Shown here in pieces: positions 11,540 to 24,500 of a stretch of 64,000 bases of DNA; the first letter of the stretch is position 1; each line of letters opens with the position of its first letter. Origin of the DNA: Linnemannia hyalina (Eukaryota; Mortierellomycota; Mortierellomycetes; Mortierellales; Mortierellaceae). The notes beneath the pieces are model-generated. The model made no database searches and was not told where the DNA came from. It saw nothing but the letters and a program-made list of their open reading frames with translations. A program made the position numbers and the translations under genes. Location: assembly GCA_019671135.1 (NCBI GenBank), contig JAHRHY010000024.1, forward strand, positions 310,001-374,000. Reading direction: 5' to 3'.

Positions 11540-13489
11540 CTACTTGCTCTCATCGTCCTTCTTGGCCTCCTCAGCATCCCTCTTCTTCTTAGCCTCCTCC
11601 TCTGCAGAATTAGCAGACGAAGAAAAGCCCTGGAGGACGTTCTGGATACGAGGGTCGTTGGTATCGACGCCCGAGAGCGAGCCTAGGACAGAGTTCATGA
11701 AATCCGGGTCCTGCATCGCCTCGTCAAAATCTCCTGCGGGGTTGGTGGTGGTTTGGGATGTGGGATTGGTGTCGGACATTGACATTTGGATTGCGCGTTG
11801 CATTTCTTGTTCTTCTGTCAGACCCTCCATATCGTGGTCGCCCTATTGCATTTTGGTAATTAATTAGAACAATGGTTATAGTGTTAGAAACTGAGCATAT
11901 GTAGCAAAGTAGATGTTTTGCAAATAAAAAACAATAGCAAAAGAGATAAAACAGGAGAGCAATGAGAAACACGTACGTCCGTTTGTGATGAGGCAAGAGC
12001 CTGGGCCAACAAATCATCCTCAACACCGCCAGCCGCCGCTGCAGCACCGCCCTCGGCCTTAGCACCGCCCTCCTCAGCCTTAGGAGGGCCTCCAGAAGCA
12101 GCTTCCTGTCTCGCACGCTCCTCCTCAAGCGAAATCCGGAGGGCAAGGGCCAATTCAGGATCCAGGTTAGGGTCGACGCCAAACTCGTAGGACCCACCAC
12201 CGCTCGAGACAAAGGCGGGCGCGGTGCCGTCCTCTCCTGCGACGATTGCCGAACTGACGAGGATGTCGCTCAACAAATGAGGACCTGGTGGGACCGTCAC
12301 CAAGTTGCTATCAGCCATAACATAAAAATGGTAAAAAGGTATCTTGTGGTTAGACAACGGATATTTCGCTTAATGTGTCATATCGGCCTTCAGCTTGTGA
12401 CAACGAAGCATGCTCCTTCACAAAAACAAAAGACAAATACGAACCTGTTATCGCTGTTGTTGACGGCGGCGACAAAGGCCTCGAGCTTAGTGGTGTTCTC
12501 GGCCTCCTCTCCAAAGTTGATGACGTCGACGGCAATGTTGTTCTTCTTTAACTTCTTGGCCAGCTTCACCAGCGTCTTCTCGTCCTCCTCCACGGGGCTG
12601 CCCACAAACACAATAATCCGCTGTCTTTGGTTCTTGTTCTGACGATGCTTCAATGCCAGCTATTGTTATTAGTGAGGCGAGAGGGGACAGACGTGAATGT
12701 TAATAACGTATCCATGACAGCGAGTTATATAACAAATCGACATTCGATACATGAATGCGACAGTTAGTGCTGATTTCGTACCTGAGCGATCTGGACACTG
12801 GTGCTGAAGGAAACCTGGCCTCCAATGGCGACATTATGAAGAGCCGATAAGATCTTGCCGATATCCGCTGTAAATGTCACCAGTACCTTGGGACTATCCA
12901 AACCCAACAAACCATTTTACATAAATGAAGATGTTAGCTCACTTGTATCTTACATCCAGCACTTCAGATTAAAAGCCGTAGTCCGCAGACAAGATGCAAG
13001 ACTAATAGAGAAAAAGAAAGAAATGGTACCTCTTGCCGGCCATGGTCATCAAACTGACGGTGTTCTCGGGGTTGGACTGGGTCTTGGCGCCAAAGATCAG
13101 GTTGACGGCATCTGCCTGGGCCTCCAAACGCGTAGGCGTGTAATCACCACTATTTAGGTAGGACGAAGTGACAATAGGGTAGGGTTAGCTGGATGTCCTT
13201 TCACAAGAAATCGACAGGTCAGGGTCCAGGTAGTGGAAACAAGTTGACTGTGGCATGTTGTAAGAACGTACTTTCTCATCCATTCAGAGTTATCCAACCT
13301 GTGTCGATTCAATAAAGAGAGAAAGGAAGAAAGGCGAAAAAAGGCGTTAGGTTCGGTGGTACTAAGATAGTAACGACGTGTCAAAACGCGTGAACATGTC
13401 GTGATCCAAAGCCTGCTGCAGTATCCTTTGTCAAGACATGATAGAGAAGGTTTGCTTGCGTACACCAAGATAGAAGCCTCCAGGACCAT
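11540..13489 (-). CDS. RPN10: 26S proteasome regulatory subunit Rpn10 (ubiquitin receptor)
   Basis: Seven exons on the minus strand: 13464-13489, 13272-13298, 13030-13149, 12782-12893, 12445-12659, 11977-12307, 11540-11842, giving 377 aa. Rpn10 sits in the 19S particle between lid and base and captures polyubiquitinated proteins. The N-terminal VWA domain (about 1-190) is plain: it opens with [17 protein letters not shown], followed by [11 protein letters not shown], the LMTMAGK strand and a [11 protein letters not shown] block. A ubiquitin-interacting motif is at about residues 216-232 ([16 protein letters not shown]) and a second at about 286-302 ([15 protein letters not shown]). The C-terminus is Lys/Glu-rich. 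Exons 1 and 2 are microexons of 26 and 27 nt; they are required because together they restore the highly conserved first 18 residues. All seven joins keep phase. Confidence 0.95.
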
Positions 13490-14223
13490 ATTGCTTGTAT
13501 GTTTGTTGTGTAAGGGTTGTGTGTGATGTGGTGGAGGTGGTGGTTCCTTGCGGTTATGTGTGGTGGTGTCTTATGGTACGCCTGGTAAACTCTTGCTGCT
13601 GGGGGGTATTCCTGCTTTTCGGCCTGTTGCTTTAGTCTTCCTGATAAGAGCTTGTCTGCGGCAATAAGTCTGTTTGTCGTAGTGTGGTTGATGGGTGTTT
13701 AATGGGAGAAGAAAAAGAAGAGAAGCTGATGCCACCTTTTCCACTTTTGCATGTCTTTCGCCTTTCGCCGAATGTCAAAGGTGGACTGCACTCTTGTAAC
13801 AAGTGTCCAAGAACACGTAAGGTGTGTAAGAATCGTAGCCTACGCACCCCGTGGCATTACTCCGACGTCATTCTTGAAATAATTTAATCACGTGACTTGA
13901 GCAAGTCAGAAGTGAGAGCCATCCGCCAACGCCCACAGAAACGAAATATGGCGACATCAACTCGCAACAACAAAACAAGATAGAACTGGGTAACGCTTTC
14001 TATCCTGTGCTTCCGAAAGCTGTTCCTTGAAGAGGGGATGGTAAACCCATCAGATCTTGCCTTGCTCACGCGAGTTGGATAAGGGATAGACGATCGCCGA
14101 TGATGTGCTTTCCGCCATGGATGGTAACGTTGATCATGTCCGCCAAGCGCTGCGTTTTTTGATATTTGGATATGATTTATTTTGTTCAAAAAAAGTAGGT
14201 AAAGGAGGAGGGATAACCGATAT
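13490..14223 (-). promoter_or_regulatory. Promoter of RPN10 / 3' region of pyrophosphatase gene
   Basis: Spacer between two minus-strand genes. On the minus strand a GGTGGCA block (complement of 13730-13736) lies about 245 bp before the Rpn10 ATG. It matches seven bases of the nine-base Rpn4/PACE proteasome element known from yeasts. A perfect TCACGTGA palindrome lies at 13888-13895. No coding gene is supported. Confidence 0.4.
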
Positions 14224-15944
14224 TTACAAGTTGCTGGTTCCAGAGATGAAGAACCACTTGTCGACCGAGGGGTCGATGGGGGCAGCGGGCTTGGCAGCAG
14301 CGGCGGGGATGTTCTTGACAACCTCGTCCTCGGCACCAACAAGGTAAGGGCTTCCCTGAACAGAGACGTTGCTCCTAAGGGGGTTTAAAACAAAACGAAA
14401 AAAGAGGATGAGCAAAAGCGATCTAACAAACACCTTGCGCGTCGGTATCATGCAATCAATTGAACAAACAAAAGTGCAACGGGGAAAACCACTTACACCT
14501 GGAGATCGTAGACCTCAGTCTTGGAGGGGATCTCGCCCTTGATGAGACGCTCCCAAGCCTCGTGGGTCTCCTTGACGACGTCCAAGGCGTACTTCTTGTT
14601 CTTGGCCTCACCAGAGAAGGCAAACTGGTTCTCGGGCTTGCCGTCGGGGATCTTGTAGATGCGGAACCACTCGTTAGTGGCACGGATGAAGCCAGGGAGG
14701 TGACGCTCAACATCTTCAATGTCGTTCAACTTGTTGGCAAGGGGATCGGTGATATCAATGACAATGACCTTCCAGTCAGTCTCGCCTATTCATCATGTTC
14801 ATTGACATATGAAGTGGGAGAAAAGGGATATTAAAAATAGGTTAACATCCAGTGCTCAGAGCTAAACAATTACATGTCGTTGAACCAACTCGAAGCTCCG
14901 ACATTCGCTTTTGAATGTTAGGTTCGAGCAGTCCAGTCAGTCTCCAGTCCAATTGAATTCTGGGTCTCTTTCTCCTGGAAAGGGCAGTGTGGCGCGAAGA
15001 GTACAAGCGACACGCGTGCTTGTGTCGGGTTGACAAGTTCCCCCCGTGTTGCTGCTGGTGTTAATGTTGTTGTGTTCACGTGAATGATACGGGGAGGAAT
15101 AAGGGAAGGTGAAGACATGAGAAGGAAGACGTACCCTCGTCGAGAAGAGCCATGACACCGAGGACCTTGACCTGCTTGATCTGACCGGTGTAGCCGACCT
15201 GCTCACCAATCTCGCAGACATCCAAGGGATCGTTGTCACCGCGAGCCTTGGTCTCGGGGTGGGACTGAGTGGGATCCTCCCAGGTCTAATATGAAGTAGT
15301 CAAGAGTGTAGGGAAAAAATGAAAATAATAACGATTAGTGACCGATGTCAACGAACGTGAGAAACTGATAATCTCAACGACACGCAAAAAAGACAGATCC
15401 TAATTGCGTAATTCCTGGACCATTCACACATAGCTGACTCCTTTCTTCCCTTCTCCAGAATCGATATGACTTATCAAGCCCATGATAACGTCTCAGTGGA
15501 CAAAAAGAGAAAAATGGCTTACCTGGGGGAGAGCACCGTAGTTCCAGATGTAACCGTGGTGGGGGAAGCAGTTGCGAACGAAGCGGAGCTTGCCCTTCTT
15601 GACGTCCTGCTTAATGGGGTTGAAGGGCTCGTCCTTAGAGATCTCGAGCTTGGCGTTGGACCAGCGGGGGATCTCGACAATCATGTTGAAGATGTTGTTG
15701 GCCTTGTCGGCGTACAGAGGGACATCGTGGAAGGCCGAGACGGGTGCACCGTTGTGCTCTATAGTGTTTGTTTATGGTCAAGTGGTGGTGAGATGAGGAA
15801 TGAGTAAAAAGTCGGGTTCTTGTTTTTCGTGATGGCAAAACAAGAAAGTAAGAGAAAAAGTAAGAAAAGAGAAAGGTTACCGATGAAGACGCGGTGCTCG
15901 AGGGTGTTGGGGGCGCCGATGACGCGGGTGGTGAACTCAGACAT
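14224..15944 (-). CDS. IPP1: Soluble inorganic pyrophosphatase (family I)
   Basis: Five minus-strand exons: 15881-15944, 15523-15758, 15135-15285, 14497-14785, 14224-14374, giving 296 aa (yeast Ipp1 is about 287). It hydrolyses pyrophosphate to phosphate in the cytosol, pulling nucleic-acid, protein and lipid synthesis forward. The family I signature is DNDPLDV at residues 117-123, whose three Asp residues coordinate the metal ions. Upstream are [18 protein letters not shown] and the [12 protein letters not shown] strand; downstream are [13 protein letters not shown] and [17 protein letters not shown]. The fourth exon ends two bases after CAG at a GTAAGT donor, which is the choice that keeps the frame. 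The C-terminal tail is Ala/Pro-rich and ends in [11 protein letters not shown] 10-bp TTCACGTGAA palindrome lies in intron 3 (15075-15084). Confidence 0.96.
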
Positions 15945-18508
15945 GGTTGTGTATGGAAGAGGGTGTGAAGGAGTGGAGAAGAAAAGAGGAAAAGAAAAAA
16001 AGAAGAAAGAGGAAGGTCGTCTCCGGTCTCCTTTTATTTCTCAGGCCCTGGGTCATGCTCGATTCTGATGAACTCGCGAAAAGTCCATCGGAAGCAGTCA
16101 CCCTGAGGAGTAGCACTACTACTTTGTGAAAAATGTCGCCACCGACATTGATGATTGATCGTGCCTAGATAACAGACAACATCAAACCTTCAACTCTAAC
16201 TGCTCCAAGCACACTTCACTGAACCAACGGAGAATATTCGCCATTTGTCATGGACTCCCAGATGAGAACAAACAAGCAATTGAAAAAAAGAAAAATGGAA
16301 CGACGAGAAACATCCCCCAGCGTTGACAACCTATCTTCACCCCGCAGAGTCATTTCAAAACGTCATACACAACAACAAGTAGACCACTGGCCTTGTTGGT
16401 AAAACTGCCCCATTCTCGGTAACGAGCGTCAATGGGTGGTAGCACCATGACTATATAGAACGCTTTCACACAACGTGTTGTGGCCCTGGCGTCACATCGC
16501 GTTTAGCAAGAATAAATCCTGCATTCTAAGCGATTGATCAATAACCCTTAAAACATCTTGTCTCCTTCCTTGACAATCAATGGGCGAAATCTGCGCTGTC
16601 AGGGGCGATGCTAGGGGTTAGAAGACTCGTGTCAACAGGACGTTGTAGGCGGAGAATGTCCGAGCAATGCATTAGGTGCAATGGCATGGGTCATTCATAA
16701 GCTGACGGGGAAATAATATAGTCAATAAGTTCAATCTGGCTGTTGAGTTTCTAGCATTCTCTTTCACGTACTTTGGTTGTTGTAATATGAGAAATGTATG
16801 TGCCCGGTAATGAGATGTTTCATCATGTCTCTGACGTTTTGACATGGCTCCCGACCCAAATCAAACGACAGGAAGACATACCAAGACAGACATGGTCCGA
16901 GATCGGCAGCCATGGTATGGTGGAGTGACCGACGGTTGAATGTCAATGCACCAATTCGAATTGGTGGCGTATCATTCTTATCCATCGCTGGTGTCCATTA
17001 ATAGCCATCGCTTCTATGAATTTGTCTTCAAACGATCTTGTTGGCCGGGTGTCTTACCACTCTGTGCCTGAATTTTTGGTGGCGCAACATAAACCAGTCT
17101 GGTTTACTGGGTCAAGATAGGCAACGGCCCCTGGATATGACCGGGTGCTATTAATCCAGAACACAGCTATACAAACAAAGGGATGTCACTTTGGCTATGG
17201 CTCGCATGGCATTGCGATGAGAGCAAGGGGATAATAGGGAGTGAAGGTGGCGGACAAGTTTGCAACAACAATGGCCGTTGGGTCAATGTAATTATCACTT
17301 TGCGGGCTCTTCATTGTTCTCTCTCTCCTTCTCTTCTTTATTCTTCTCTCCTTCTCCTTCTCCTTCCCTCTCCTTTTCGCTTCCAACTATATAACGGGCC
17401 CATGGGATGGGAGTGAGAAAGAACATGGCAGAACAGTCTAAAATCGCACATGGGGTCTAAGACGTATTTCGCCTGAGAAAAAAAGAAATAAACAAGTGTT
17501 CCCCCGTTCACCCACTGTCAGCATGTGCTCATGGGTCCCATCTGTTTTTTTTGTTTGGCAGGTGTCTGTGTGTTTGTGCGTCCGCGCGTTTTGCATCAAT
17601 GTTTTTTGTGGCCCAATCGTTTTTCCCCCAAAAAGAAACAATACGGCGAGAGTCGAGCACTGCTGACCCTTCCTTCTTCAACATAGCAAAGTGTCTCTGG
17701 TAGGAATGCATTGCCTCCTCGTCCTTGACCCTCTCCTGCGTTCTATTTTCTATTCAGCCTCGCTTCCTATTGTTTGTTCCCTCATCAGCGCTGTGGTTCG
17801 TTTTCTTTCTTTTTCTCTTTCTCTCTTTTTGTCCATCTCATCCTTCTCCTCATTCACCTTTTCTTTTCTTAGTCTTTTCACTCAGCCGACTGACACCGAC
17901 AGGTACAGCGAGACACACACGCAGACAAGCTTTGTACCATAACACACACACTCTTTTATTACTTACTCAATTATTGCTCTCGACTTTACTTGCCTCCTGG
18001 CCTTCTTTTTATATACCCTCTCTTTGTTTTCTTTTTCTTCTTCTTCTTCTTCTTTATTACACACCCGTCCTTTCTTCCGTCTGTAATCGTTCCCTTTACC
18101 TTTCCCTTCCTTTCCCTTCCTTCCCTCATTTCTTTTCAACGAACAACAAACAACAATCCTTATTTCTTATTAACGACCATTTGAAAGGACTCGGCAGAAA
18201 CGGATTGACCCACTGGACCCGTATTCCAACCCTCCCTTCCTTCTTCCCGCCGCCCCATCCTCCCTTCCCTTCCCTTCCCTTCCCTTCCCCTTCCCTTTCC
18301 TATCACCCTTTCACCATTCTCCCTACACCCTTCGCCCGTCTTTCACCCTCCGACCCTCTTCATCCTCCTACCAACCCTCGTGCACACACACATTAAGTCA
18401 TTAAACCTGCACAACTGACACTGCAGAACCAAAAGATAAAAGAAAGACGGAGTCGTGTAGTAGTAGTAGCCCTCAACAACCTAATCCCACTCCTCCCCTC
18501 GTATCTCA
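15945..18508. other. Divergent intergenic region between pyrophosphatase and CH/spectrin gene
   Basis: About 2.5 kb with no convincing gene. The left end (15955-16016) is purine-rich on plus, so it is a pyrimidine-rich leader for the minus-strand pyrophosphatase. The right end (about 17760-18400) is heavily C/T-rich on plus and forms the leader of the gene at 18509, including a TTCCC run. The middle (16100-17700) is mixed sequence with only short open frames of 60-80 codons lacking recognisable domains. Confidence 0.45.
18261..18296 (+). repeat. (TTCCC)n pentanucleotide run
   Basis: About six to seven imperfect TTCCC units in the C/T-rich leader of the CH/spectrin-like gene, roughly 210 bp before its ATG. 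Confidence 0.8.
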
Positions 18509-21500
18509 ATGGCATGGCAACTCAAGAACAAGAGACTCCAGTCCCAGGGGCCAGGAGGCCTCAACACCAACTCTTCTTCCTTAACGAACTCTCTCCTCAA
18601 CAATAACGCCCATAATCTCCTCTCGTCCAAATCTCCATCTTCGAATGCAAACACCCTCACCGGTGGCCTCCACAACAACCATCTCGCCAATCATCTTGAC
18701 GCCTCCGAAGACATGGTCCGCCAATTCGCCGCATCCCAAATCGACACCCAAAAGACGACCTTCATGCGCTGGGTCAATGTCCAGCTGGCCACCACCACCG
18801 CCTATAGCCCGATGACGACGATCGAGAAGGACCTCAAGGACGGAAAGCGACTTATTGGTTTGCTGGAGGTTGTCTCGAAGGAGCCGCTTAAACCTGAGCG
18901 CGGTAACATGCGTATCCACCAGATGGCCAACGTCTCCAAGGCACTGGCGTTCCTGGAAAAGAAGACGGACGAGCCACTGCAGTCGATTGGTAACGAGGAT
19001 ATCGTTGACGGCAATGTCAAGTTGACACTGGGTCTTATCTGGAATATTATCTACCGCTTCCAGATCCAGCATATCGCTAACACCATGACCGAGATCTACC
19101 CCAGTCTCCTCAACGACATAATGGTAACTATTTTGTTCTCTTATTTACTTCTTTTTGTTTGTTTCTTGGCACCACCACCACCACCACCACCATTCACCAC
19201 CCGACGTTTGACACCTCCTAAGAACGATTTATTGTTGCTGCAGCTGTTGTTACTGAATCTATTAATTTAATATGGTTCAACAGAGAGCCCTTTCCTTGCT
19301 CACACTCTCCCCACCCCAATTCACTCCACTTCACTTGGCACCCATGCTCATTTGGCCGTGTTGTTCTCTCTCTTTTTCTCTCCTACATTCTTTTTGTCGC
19401 TTACTTTGCCTCTCCATCAATCAAACACTAACAATAACAATATGAACAAATAGGAAGAGGAAGCGTCAGTAGTCAACCAGAAAAAGAAAAAGGGTGCCTC
19501 GCAGCACCAGGTCGATGCCAAGCAGGCTCTCCTCCGCTGGGTCCGCCTCCAACTTGAAGACTACTCCGATATTATCCCTCCAATCCAGGATTTCCACCGA
19601 TCATGGAAGACAGGCGTCGCTTTTGCCGCACTCATCCACCGACATGACCCCAACATCCTCCCCGACTTTTACAACTCTATTCTCCAGGCCTCTCACGAGA
19701 CCATCGAACAATCCCGCAAAACTCTTACAATAGCCTTCGACGCCGCCTTTGAACGGATGACCCTCCCACGACTCTTGGACCCAGAGGATCTGGTCGATGT
19801 TGAAACGCCCGACGAACGCTCTATTATGACCTACGTCTCGGAATATTACCTCATCATGTCCCAACACCAACAGGAGCAGGATCCCGTCGTCGCAGAGGAA
19901 CTCCATACAAGCCGACAACAGGCCAAGGAACATCGTGTCACATCCGCAGAGGAAGATTTACAGGCAGAGCTGCGACGGACACAGGAGGATGAGGAGCGCA
20001 AGAAGCGAGAAGAGCTCGAAGAACTTGAGCGTATCCGACTCCGTCGTATGGAAATCGAAGGCTGGTCTATCCGTGCTGTCGAAAGAGCCCGTGAGGAGGA
20101 GGAGGCTCGCAAGAAACGCAGGGAGGAGGAGGAAGAGAAAAATCTGCAGCGGAAACTGAAGCGAGAGGCACGAGAGCGCGAAAAGGCGATTCTGTACGAA
20201 CAGACTTATGGACGTCCCCCAAGGGGCGCTACGGCGGCGGCTGCTCAGGGCGATGAGGAGGAAGAAGGCGGCGTCGCAGGCGAAGATGGCGTGCATAGTG
20301 TGCATAGCGTGCATGGGTTCTCAACAACGACAACAATTATACCCATGGACCCAGAGGAGCTGGCAAGGCGGCAGGCCGAACTGGATGAGAAGCTGGAGCG
20401 ATATTTGAAGCAGGCTCAGAATCTGTTGGACTGGGTTGAGCGTCAGGATGAGAACTTGCCACCAACACCCGACACCACTGCACCATTGGACCGGTCTCGA
20501 GATCTCGACCAGTTCAAGCTCGAGGTCCAGCAAGCAGAGGAGGCCAGGAGACGCAAAGAAGACGACTTCTCGCTTGTACATTCTATCCGCGACGAGGTCC
20601 TCGATTTCGAGTCTCCCGATCTCACCTCTGAGCAGGTCACCCACGTGGAGGAGATGTGGCAGGAACTTGATACTCTTTGGACCGCTTTCAGCAAACGCAC
20701 CTCAGGAGCCATGGATGCCGTTCAGGAGATTCAGTGGATTGTCGAGTGTTCTCAGGAGATTGACCGTATTCTCAGCGACCTGCAGCGATTCCAGGAACAG
20801 CTCCAACTCACTGCCGAAAAGCGCTCGCTCGACTCTCTCCAGGACCGTTCTCAGGGATCCGTGCTCGACCACCAGGAGTCCAACGTCGTCTCGATCAAAC
20901 TCCTCTGGAAGAGGTACACCGACACTCTGTCTAATATTCTCGTCTCGGAGACTTACACGCCTCCTGCCCATCTTGCCCAACAAAGCGAACAAGTCAACAC
21001 CGTCGACCTTCCCAGCCTCGGAGCTCTTATTATCGAGGCACACAACAACCTGTCGAACGATCGCTTACTCCAGACGTTCCTGTACACCTTTGTGCTTTCG
21101 GAGGAATGGATCGAGAAGAGTGTTGAGTTACTCGTCAGTCTCAAAGACCCTAGCTTTGTCACCAGGGATGTCTGGAGGTCAGGCGAGACGGTCAAGGACT
21201 TTTTGGCCAGAGACACGTCCCGGGACGACCACCTCGACAAGTACCGGGCCGAAACGACCGAGCGTCAGGTTCGCCTGGAGGAGGAAAAGACAAAGCTGGA
21301 TGAGTTCCGGTCAACAGGCCTCGAAAAACTGGAACAGGAGGCGCAGGCTGTCATTGCAGGAGTCGAAGAGACTCAGGATGTCACAGCCCCCGAGACCGTT
21401 GCGGCGGTCGAGAAGAAGATGAGCGGAGTCAAGGCTCGTTTGGATCAGGTTGAGACGATGTTGCCCAAGGAACTGGATCGGCGCGCATATGCCTCGCGTG

Positions 21501-24500
21501 TGCTCGACTACCTGGAGGCTGCACGTTCGACTCAGGCACTGCTGGAGACGGCGTTCAATGCTGTCAACAGCTGGGTCTTGACCCAGCCGGGTACTGAGGC
21601 TGAGGAGACTGTCAACAAGGTGACCAGCAGCCTGGCCCAACTGGAGGCGACTTTCAAGAACGCCGATGTTCAGCCTGTAGTGTGGGATTCGATCCAGATC
21701 CGTCACAAGGGGTTGAGCAATCTTGTGAGGGATCTGTCGTCGTGTCTTCAGGAGAAGCAGGAGACCTTGATCGCGGACAAGCAGATGAAGGAGTTCCTGG
21801 ATGTCACTCAGTCCTGCCAGATGACTCTCCGCGAGTTCCGTTCGGACCTCTACTGTGATACCCCTTTCAAGGGCATGATCTCGGACGATACTACACCCTT
21901 TGACGAGTTTGCGGCCATGGTCTCAAGAGTCGGTCAGGCGTTCGATGTCTTTGAGGAGGCCAACTACAACAAGTATCAGGGTATGGCGGCCGCGATGACA
22001 GCTTCGTCTACTGCGGCAGGATCTAGGCAGGACCCGACTGTTGTGCAGGCCAAGATCGCCAGTGTCCGCCGACTCTTTGACGACATTCGTGCCTTGAGAG
22101 CTGATCGCGAGCGGGATGTGATCAACCTGGTCGAGTGTCGTCGTGTCATTACGACCATTAAGCGTCTGGACGCCGATTTGACGTCTGTCGACAACCGTCT
22201 GACAGCTTTGGAGATTACGGACCCGGACCAGAAGCAGACTCTGAACGGGCTGGTCGATCAGGCTAGCCAGCTTGCGAACGAGTTCTTGTTGATCGAACAA
22301 GGACCCGTCTTCCGTTTCATCAACCAGGATGCTTCCTGCGCGCCCTTGCTGAAGGAGATTCGTGAGCGTCAAGCTCATATTGTCCAGATGCAGGCTCGTC
22401 TCAGCCTTGGATTGGAGATCGGCGAGCAGTGGGGACTCTTGTGGGATCAATTCACGGACCGCGTCAAGACCCTGCAGCAGTACCTGGAAGAGTCTGAGGT
22501 TGAGATCCGGGGACGCAGCCTCTACTCGATCGACGGACTTGCGGATGGCGATTCGAACTGGAAGAAGACCGAAGATGAGCTGCACGACGCTGAGGTAGCC
22601 AACAACAAGACCCAGACCAGTTTGAACGAGTTCAAGAGACAGCGCATGTTGGAGTTGTCGAACCTCAAGGTTGCCCTTCACCAGTCGGTTCAGCTTTCGG
22701 GAGGCATTGAGTCTCTGGATCAGATCAGGACGGAGCAGTACCACGAGGCTGAGCAGATGCAGCAAAAGTTGAGAGAGCACCTTCAACGGTTGTATCTATT
22801 GAACAACCAGGAGGGGTTCCAGCTTGAAATCATTGGACAGCGTCTTGTGTGGTCTCAGCAGCTTGCTGAATCTGAGATCCACCTTGCCAAATCCACCGTT
22901 GCCTGCCAAGGTAATTTTTTGTTTAATTTATTTGGTGGCTTTCGATCTCTGAGGTGCATGAACCATATGAACTAATGATATGCTTTACTATTGTAAACGA
23001 ATATAGATACTGTCGAAGAGTACACTCAGATCATTGCCAGTTGCCAGCAGAGCGACAGCACCGCTGGTATGTCTCTTGTCTTTGTTTCATTTATAGGACA
23101 AAAATATGAAAAGAGCAGGACCTAACATACTTTACCCCACCACTTAAATAGATCTGAATGCAAAGGTGGTGGATCAGTTGAAGCAGCAGATGAACCAGAT
23201 CTCCTCCTCAGCAGCAACCCAAAAAGAGGCATCCATGGACGTCACTCTCACCATTTATGACTCGCTCGCAGAGCTCGCCACCATGCCCGCACCAGGAGAG
23301 TCGGCCGATTCACCTGAAGTGCAGGCGAAGAAGGTGCCCCTCCATCTCGAGGTGGAACTCTACGAGTACAAGTCCCGGTACGCCATGTTGGATCATCATC
23401 TGGAGTATGCCCAGCAAGTAGTCGAGCATGCGGTCCAAACGGCGTCGTTTATCCGAATGAATGATGTTATGGATAGCGGGTTCCTGAGGATGGAGACGGA
23501 GCTCAAGGCTGAGCGGGAGGCCAACCCAAAGACGCTGGAGAAGATGAATGCTATCCGGAAGGAGCTTGCGGACTTGACGGAGAAACATCGTGCGGTTGCC
23601 AAGATGCCTAAGCCCGCCGACAAGGTCTCCGAGGTCTATACCGAGTCCCAGCAGAGTACTCGGGCTCGTTTGGAGGAGGTGCTTGCGTCTCGTCTGGAGC
23701 GCAGTGCGCAGTTGAGCAAGAACTTGGATCCTCATCTCATCGGATTCCAGGCCCTGCTGGCGTACCAGAATGGACTCCGTCAGCTGTACCAGACCTTGAA
23801 CGAGCATGACCGTTGGGTGACACAGTCGAACCAGAAGGTCCAGTCAACTCACGAACAGATCAAGCAAATGTTCTCGTCCTGGCCCGGAGACGAGCTCGAG
23901 CAGCGCAAGTACCATAACCACGAGTCGATGGTAGTCTTTGATGTGGACGAGCAGGTTGTTGTTGACGAGCTGGATGTCTTGATGGACGAGATGGAGAAGG
24001 AATTTGCCCATGTCCAGACCATGAAGCAAGGATTCGAGGAGACCAAGGAGCTTATCAAGGTTGCGCTTTTGGGCGCGACTGTGCATTCCAAGCAGCTCAG
24101 GATGGAGTTGGAGTGGTTTGCTGAGAACTTGACGGGCAGGATCCAGCAGCTTGAGACGGGGATCAGGACACGGTCGTTGCAGTTGTTGGCGTTGGAGAAG
24201 CGTGCGGCTTGGGAGAAGGAGATTGAAGTCGCCCGGTCGTGGTTCAAGGATTTCGCCAAGGCTGTCATCCTCTTCGCGCGCGAGCAATCCCGCTGGAAGT
24301 CTAACCATAAGCGTGCAGGCGACGACGACAACATATCCCTCCGCTCTGTCAAGACCACCGCCTCCCGAATCCGAGTCGACAGACTGGGACTCTCCGTGAT
24401 CGAGTTCGAGGACCAGGTCGAAGTCTTTGAAACCGAGTCCCGACCTCATGTAGACAGGGCTTGGTCAGAGTTGTGCTCGGCTCTGGCGATCATTGCCCGC

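Noticed and set aside
17725..18396. 223-codon plus-strand frame before the CH/spectrin-like gene
   Set aside because: Almost wholly Ser/Leu/Phe/Pro from translating a C/T-rich leader; no start context or domain.
20436..21422. 328-codon plus-strand frame in another phase within the CH/spectrin-like exon 2
   Set aside because: Arg/Ser-rich out-of-phase shadow of an exon whose main frame is continuous and matches spectrin-like repeats.
21923..22786. 287-codon minus-strand frame opposite the CH/spectrin-like gene
   Set aside because: Antisense of helical repeat coding sequence; Leu/Arg-rich and without a domain.
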